Positions 6,220 to 8,977 of a DNA stretch of 8,977 nt are shown piece after piece. This stretch comes from Spirochaetales bacterium (GTDB lineage: Bacteria; Spirochaetota; Spirochaetia; Treponematales; UBA12059), in the NCBI GenBank assembly GCA_004525355.1, contig SPCK01000061.1:1-8977 (forward strand), written 5' to 3'. Below the pieces are notes generated by a model. The model was not told the origin of the DNA. It saw only the letters and a list, made by a program, of their open reading frames with translations, and did no database searches. How positions within the stretch are numbered: the first letter of the stretch is position 1; every line of letters begins with the position of its first letter. Made by a program: the position numbers and the translations under genes.

Positions 6220-7218
6220 CTACGGCTCAAGCTCCCCGAGCTGGTCCCGCAGGTCCTCGAGCTCCTTTATCCAGAACGACTTGCTTCCCCAATCGGGAAA
6301 GGCCCGGCTGAAACCGGCATCGGAACGCTGACGGGCCTGCCATGCGAGGAATCGGACCATACGCAGTACCCGAAGCGGTTCGATCAGGGACAGCTCCGCC
6401 CGATTGAAGTCGGAGAACTCCTCGTAACCCTCCAGGATCAGTTCGAACTGCCGCCCGCATTCACGCGCGTGGCCAGGCAGGAGCAACCACAGATCCTGGA
6501 CGGCAGGCCCCATGGCCATATCGTCGAGATCGATGACCAGAAGCCCTTCACCGCCGCGGTCCAGGATGTTGCCGCGATGAAAGTCGCCATGGATACGCAT
6601 GCGCTGCGCGCCCCCGAGTACCGGATCGAGGATAGCGGAGGCAGCCGCGCAGGCATCCTGAAAATCATGGGCGCAGTCGGGATATACCAGCCCGGGATCG
6701 AGCAGTTCTCGCGCGTAGGTATCCAGGACGCCTGGCTCGAACACCGGACGGGACAGCGCCGCTTCGAGTCGGCCGACGGCATGGATACGCCCGGCCAGCG
6801 AACCCAGCCGCCGCCAGTCACCGTCATTGTCGGCGTCGAACGTACGGCCTCCGCGCTTGGGAAAGAGGCCGAAGGGATAGATCGTCTCGCGCCCGTCGTC
6901 GTCCTCCAGCACCAGGGCCTGCAGACTTTCACCCTCGCCGTCGCATATCGGAGACGCCACCGGTACCTCGGCGGCGGCAAGCTGGAAAATAAAACGGTGC
7001 TCTTCCCGTATCGTCGCCTCGTCCCATCGCCCCGGACGGTAGAATTTCACCACGTATTCAAGTCCGTCCTCATCCCGCAGGCCGTACACGCGGTTGACGT
7101 AACTTGGATAGGAAAACCAGTACCCGTCCAGGCGGAGCCCGAACGCCTCCTCCACGGACTCAACGACGAGTCCGGGATCCAGGGCATCAAAGGGAGCGGC
7201 GGGTGGAGAAGCGTTCAT
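6220..7218 (-). CDS. srkA: Stress response kinase A (SrkA/YihE), Ser/Thr kinase
   Basis: The 332-aa protein closely follows E. coli SrkA (328 aa) over its full length. It has an APH/choline-kinase-type fold: NRVYGLRDEDGLEYVVKFYRP with the ATP-binding Lys58, the matching RWDEATIREEHRF and EVPVASP blocks, catalytic loop HGDFHRGNIL (210-219) with Asp212 and Asn217, and the metal-binding IDLDD (229-233, Asp230). GPAVQDLWLLL, GYEEFSDF and IEPLRVLRMV are SrkA hallmarks. In E. coli this cytosolic kinase opposes stress-induced death and is linked to the Cpx envelope-stress response. Here it has no dsbA neighbour as in enterobacteria; a sugar symporter follows 70 nt later. The ATG at 7218 has only a weak AGG about 8 nt upstream. 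It diverges from the MFS gene at 7313 across a 94-bp shared promoter region. Confidence 0.94.
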   Translation of the reverse strand: MNASPPAAPFDALDPGLVVESVEEAFGLRLDGYWFSYPSYVNRVYGLRDEDGLEYVVKFYRPGRWDEATIREEHRFIFQLAAAEVPVASPICDGEGESLQALVLEDDDGRETIYPFGLFPKRGGRTFDADNDGDWRRLGSLAGRIHAVGRLEAALSRPVFEPGVLDTYARELLDPGLVYPDCAHDFQDACAAASAILDPVLGGAQRMRIHGDFHRGNILDRGGEGLLVIDLDDMAMGPAVQDLWLLLPGHARECGRQFELILEGYEEFSDFNRAELSLIEPLRVLRMVRFLAWQARQRSDAGFSRAFPDWGSKSFWIKELEDLRDQLGELEP

Positions 7219-7273
7219 ACGGCGAGCCTACCCGTAATGCTCCCGAACCGCAAGTGCACGTGAGTCGGTCGGC

Positions 7274-7302
7274 TTGACCTCAAGTACATTGCGTGCCAGT
7301 AT
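7274..7302 (+). promoter_or_regulatory. Weak promoter candidate for the FucP-like permease
   Basis: TTGACC (7274-7279), a 17-bp spacer and CAGTAT (7297-7302) form a possible promoter with a good -35 and a poor -10. It would start transcription near 7308, leaving almost no leader. A TATTAT at 7309-7314 overlaps the ATG and is a competing -10. Confidence 0.25.
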
Positions 7303-7312
7303 CCCCCATATT

Positions 7313-8536
7313 ATGGATACTATCCGAAAAAATTCCCGCTCCATTTACGCGGCCGTATTCGGGGCGTTCTTTCTCTTCGGCGTCTCCACTACGGTCATCG
7401 GGGCGGTATTGCCCCGGATCCTGGACGATTTTTCCTGGGGTTACCGCGGCGTGGGACTTGTTCTCGCCGCCGGATCCATAGCGTTCTTCATCGCTTCGTA
7501 CGTGGCGGGAACGGTCATAGGAAGGCTTGGTGCGCGGGCGGCCCTTACCCTGGGTTTCGCGGCCGATACGCTCGGGCTGACCCTCTTCGGAACCGTACCC
7601 GGCCTGGTGCCGAACCTGATCCTGTTCGCCTGCGTCGGCGCCGGCCAGGGATTCATCGAAGTATCGGCCAACTGGTCCGTGCTTCGCATGAGCACAGAAG
7701 AATCGGCCGGAAAAACGTTGAGCCTAATCCACGGCGCGTTTGCCGTCGGCGCCGTGCTGGGTCCCGTATTGGCCGGAGTGCTGATCGCCTCGGGGGCTCC
7801 ATGGCAGACCGCTTTCCGGATACTGGCGGCGTTGTTCGCGGTCATGATAGCCGTAACGTTTGCCCTGCCCTTCGCCGCCTTGGGCCGGGAAGCGCCTCGA
7901 GCCGGTACCGGACACAGGAATCACAGCCTCGCAAGGAAATCCGCCTACTGGCTGGGCGCCCTGTCCCTGCTCCTGTACGTCGGCGCGGAGTATGGGTTGA
8001 GCAATTGGTCTGCGGAATTCTTCGTTCGGATACTGCGCGCCAGTCCCGCTACCGCCGCCATGGTCGTTTCCGTTTTCTGGTTCGGACTCCTGGCCGGTCG
8101 GGTGGGCATTCCGCTGGCCTTTCCACGAACCAGACCCGGAATGCTCCTGGGCATCCTGTCCCTCGGCATGGTCGGCAGTTACGCGCTCCTGGCCGTTACC
8201 GCCTTCATCGGTGAATCCGCCCTCCCCGTCGCGTGGGCGGCGGTAGCGCTGGCGGGGTTGTCGTCATCGAGCGTCTACCCGCTGGTGATCGGCATTGTCG
8301 CCGGCGCCTTCCCCGACCGTCAGGGCGAGGCGACCGGGCTGGCATCCACCGGCGGCGGCGTAGGCGCGTTCGTCTTTCCATTCATCATGTCCAACGTGGC
8401 CGCCGCGCTCGGCCTGGCCGCCGGCTTTGTCGTGTACGCCGCCGTGGCAATCGCGGGTGCAATCTGCTACCGGGCCCTCATCGCTTCGGCGGATCGCGAG
8501 CGGGCCCGTCGCCTGAATAAATCGAACGCGGGCTGA
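7313..8536 (+). CDS. MFS permease, FucP-like
   Basis: This 407-aa transporter has about 12 membrane helices with a hydrophilic central loop near GREAPRAGTGHRNHS. The first helix begins soon after the N-terminus (AAVFGAFFLFGVSTTVIGAVLP). The blocks GAGQGFIEVSANW and SLIHGAFAVGAVLGPVLAG are typical of the fucose-permease-like MFS branch, which imports sugars or related small solutes by proton symport; the substrate cannot be named here. ATG 7313 is chosen as the first ATG ahead of helix 1. It has no clear Shine-Dalgarno, and an upstream TTG at 7274 would add 13 residues. The gene is divergent from srkA and appears to be transcribed alone, ending at the hairpin at 8639-8671. Confidence 0.86.
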   Translation: MDTIRKNSRSIYAAVFGAFFLFGVSTTVIGAVLPRILDDFSWGYRGVGLVLAAGSIAFFIASYVAGTVIGRLGARAALTLGFAADTLGLTLFGTVPGLVPNLILFACVGAGQGFIEVSANWSVLRMSTEESAGKTLSLIHGAFAVGAVLGPVLAGVLIASGAPWQTAFRILAALFAVMIAVTFALPFAALGREAPRAGTGHRNHSLARKSAYWLGALSLLLYVGAEYGLSNWSAEFFVRILRASPATAAMVVSVFWFGLLAGRVGIPLAFPRTRPGMLLGILSLGMVGSYALLAVTAFIGESALPVAWAAVALAGLSSSSVYPLVIGIVAGAFPDRQGEATGLASTGGGVGAFVFPFIMSNVAAALGLAAGFVVYAAVAIAGAICYRALIASADRERARRLNKSNAG

Positions 8537-8602
8537 CCTTCAGATGCTCAGCATGGCAACGAAAGGATACCCTATGCCAGCCCGACCATTCATGCTGGAG
8601 GC

Positions 8603-8632
8603 TTGTCGCAGGGGCACGATTTGACCTATTAT
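8603..8632 (+). promoter_or_regulatory. Candidate promoter of the FKBP-type lipoprotein
   Basis: TTGTCG (8603-8608), an 18-bp spacer and TATTAT (8627-8632, five of six consensus bases) point to a start near 8639. The leader would be about 80 nt and would begin with the GC-rich hairpin at 8639-8671. Confidence 0.4.
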
Positions 8633-8638
8633 TGCAGG

Positions 8639-8671
8639 CGCGGCCCCCGTCAGCGGGGCTCCGGCGTTTTT
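8639..8671 (+). terminator. GC-rich hairpin with T5, terminator of permease or attenuator
   Basis: GCCCC (8643-8647) pairs with GGGGC (8655-8659), and CGC (8639-8641) can extend the stem with GCG (8664-8666) across a small internal loop; five Ts follow (8667-8671). It lies about 100 nt after the permease stop, so it may end that message. It also falls at the predicted start of the next transcript, where it could act as an attenuator. Confidence 0.5.
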
Positions 8672-8682
8672 CGCCCTCTCAG

Positions 8683-8696
8683 GCGGCGATCGCCGC
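8683..8696. repeat. 14-bp perfect palindrome before the lipoprotein gene
   Basis: GCGGCGATCGCCGC reads the same on both strands and lies 23 bp before the ATG at 8720, inside the likely leader. It may bind a dimeric regulator or form an mRNA hairpin, but such GC-rich palindromes also arise by chance in DNA of this composition. Confidence 0.3.
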
Positions 8697-8719
8697 ATCA
8701 TACCCAGAACGGACGGATC

Positions 8720-8977
8720 ATGAAGAAGACCATCATCGCGGCCCTTGCCGCCGCCCTCATCGCCTTTTCCTGCTCATACTCGGGTCCCAGCAAGACGGTA
8801 CTTGAAGCGCCTACCAAAGCCGATTCAAGCTACGCGTTCGGTGTTGCCGTCGGATCGAGCCTCAAGGATACCAAGGTAGCTATCGACTTCGGTGCGTTCC
8901 TTCAAGGCATCAAGGACTCCATGAACAAACCCGAAGCCAAGCTGAGCCTCGATGATGCCAACACGGTCATTCAGGCC
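8720..8977 (+). CDS. FKBP-type peptidyl-prolyl isomerase lipoprotein (partial, N-terminal part)
   Basis: The first 86 residues are in the window. MKK, a hydrophobic core and a Cys at position 18 (LIAFSC) form a lipoprotein-type signal peptide; the residues before Cys (Ala-Phe-Ser) are unusual for the E. coli lipobox but fit the relaxed spirochaetal one. From about residue 36, SYAFGVAVGSSLKDT, the segment FGAFLQGIKDSM and LSLDDANTVIQA match the N-terminal dimerisation domain of Mip/FkpA-like isomerases. The catalytic FKBP domain would lie beyond the right edge and is not seen. Its role would be folding of exported proteins at the cell envelope. ATG 8720 has GGA 6 nt upstream. The permease gene ends 183 bp before. 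Confidence 0.82.
   Translation, partial: MKKTIIAALAAALIAFSCSYSGPSKTVLEAPTKADSSYAFGVAVGSSLKDTKVAIDFGAFLQGIKDSMNKPEAKLSLDDANTVIQA

Noticed and set aside
6469..7263. 264-codon frame on the plus strand opposite srkA
   Set aside because: It is antisense to a clear SrkA match and shows no domain; this is a codon-bias shadow.
8684..8694. GCGATCGC core as a HIP1-type repeat
   Set aside because: HIP1 is a cyanobacterial feature and I noticed it only once here.

Overview
The window is about 9 kb of fairly GC-rich, gene-dense bacterial chromosome. It holds seven protein-coding genes on both strands and one short AT-rich intergenic region. No rRNA, tRNA, transposon or CRISPR array was found. The gene set suggests a free-living spirochaete (Spirochaetota): a lipoprotein of the FKBP N-terminal-domain type with a relaxed lipobox, a TIR-like/ankyrin protein and a stand-alone cyclic-nucleotide sensor. 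This placement is an inference from protein style and no marker gene supports it.

Left part, minus strand (about 1-3887). A C-family DNA polymerase alpha subunit of the error-prone DnaE2/ImuC-like size class (1032 aa) is followed 21 nt later, in the same frame, by a protein with a TIR-like N-terminal fold and ankyrin repeats; the latter runs off the left edge. Directly in front of the polymerase start codon is a perfect 8-4-8 palindrome, TACTATAC-N4-GTATAGTA. It resembles a LexA operator, so the pair may be a damage-inducible operon.

Centre (3888-4188). This AT-rich stretch carries, on the plus strand, a near-consensus promoter (TTGACA-17-TATTTT) and, about 80 nt past its predicted start, a perfect 12-bp terminator hairpin with a T-tract. 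Together they outline an undescribed small RNA of about 118 nt. A second promoter just after the terminator serves a 182-aa cyclic-nucleotide-binding protein without an output domain (4189-4737).

Right part. Two minus-strand genes follow: the Ser/Thr kinase srkA (7218-6220) and, 70 nt downstream, a GPH/MelB-type sugar-cation symporter (6149-4767). A divergent plus-strand gene encodes a FucP-like MFS permease (7313-8536). The window ends inside an exported, probably lipid-anchored, FKBP-type prolyl isomerase (from 8720), preceded by a promoter, a GC-rich hairpin with five Ts and a 14-bp palindrome.

The most interesting points are the putative SOS-type operator at the polymerase start, the co-directional TIR-like/ankyrin gene behind it, and the small-RNA unit between the polymerase and the cyclic-nucleotide sensor.
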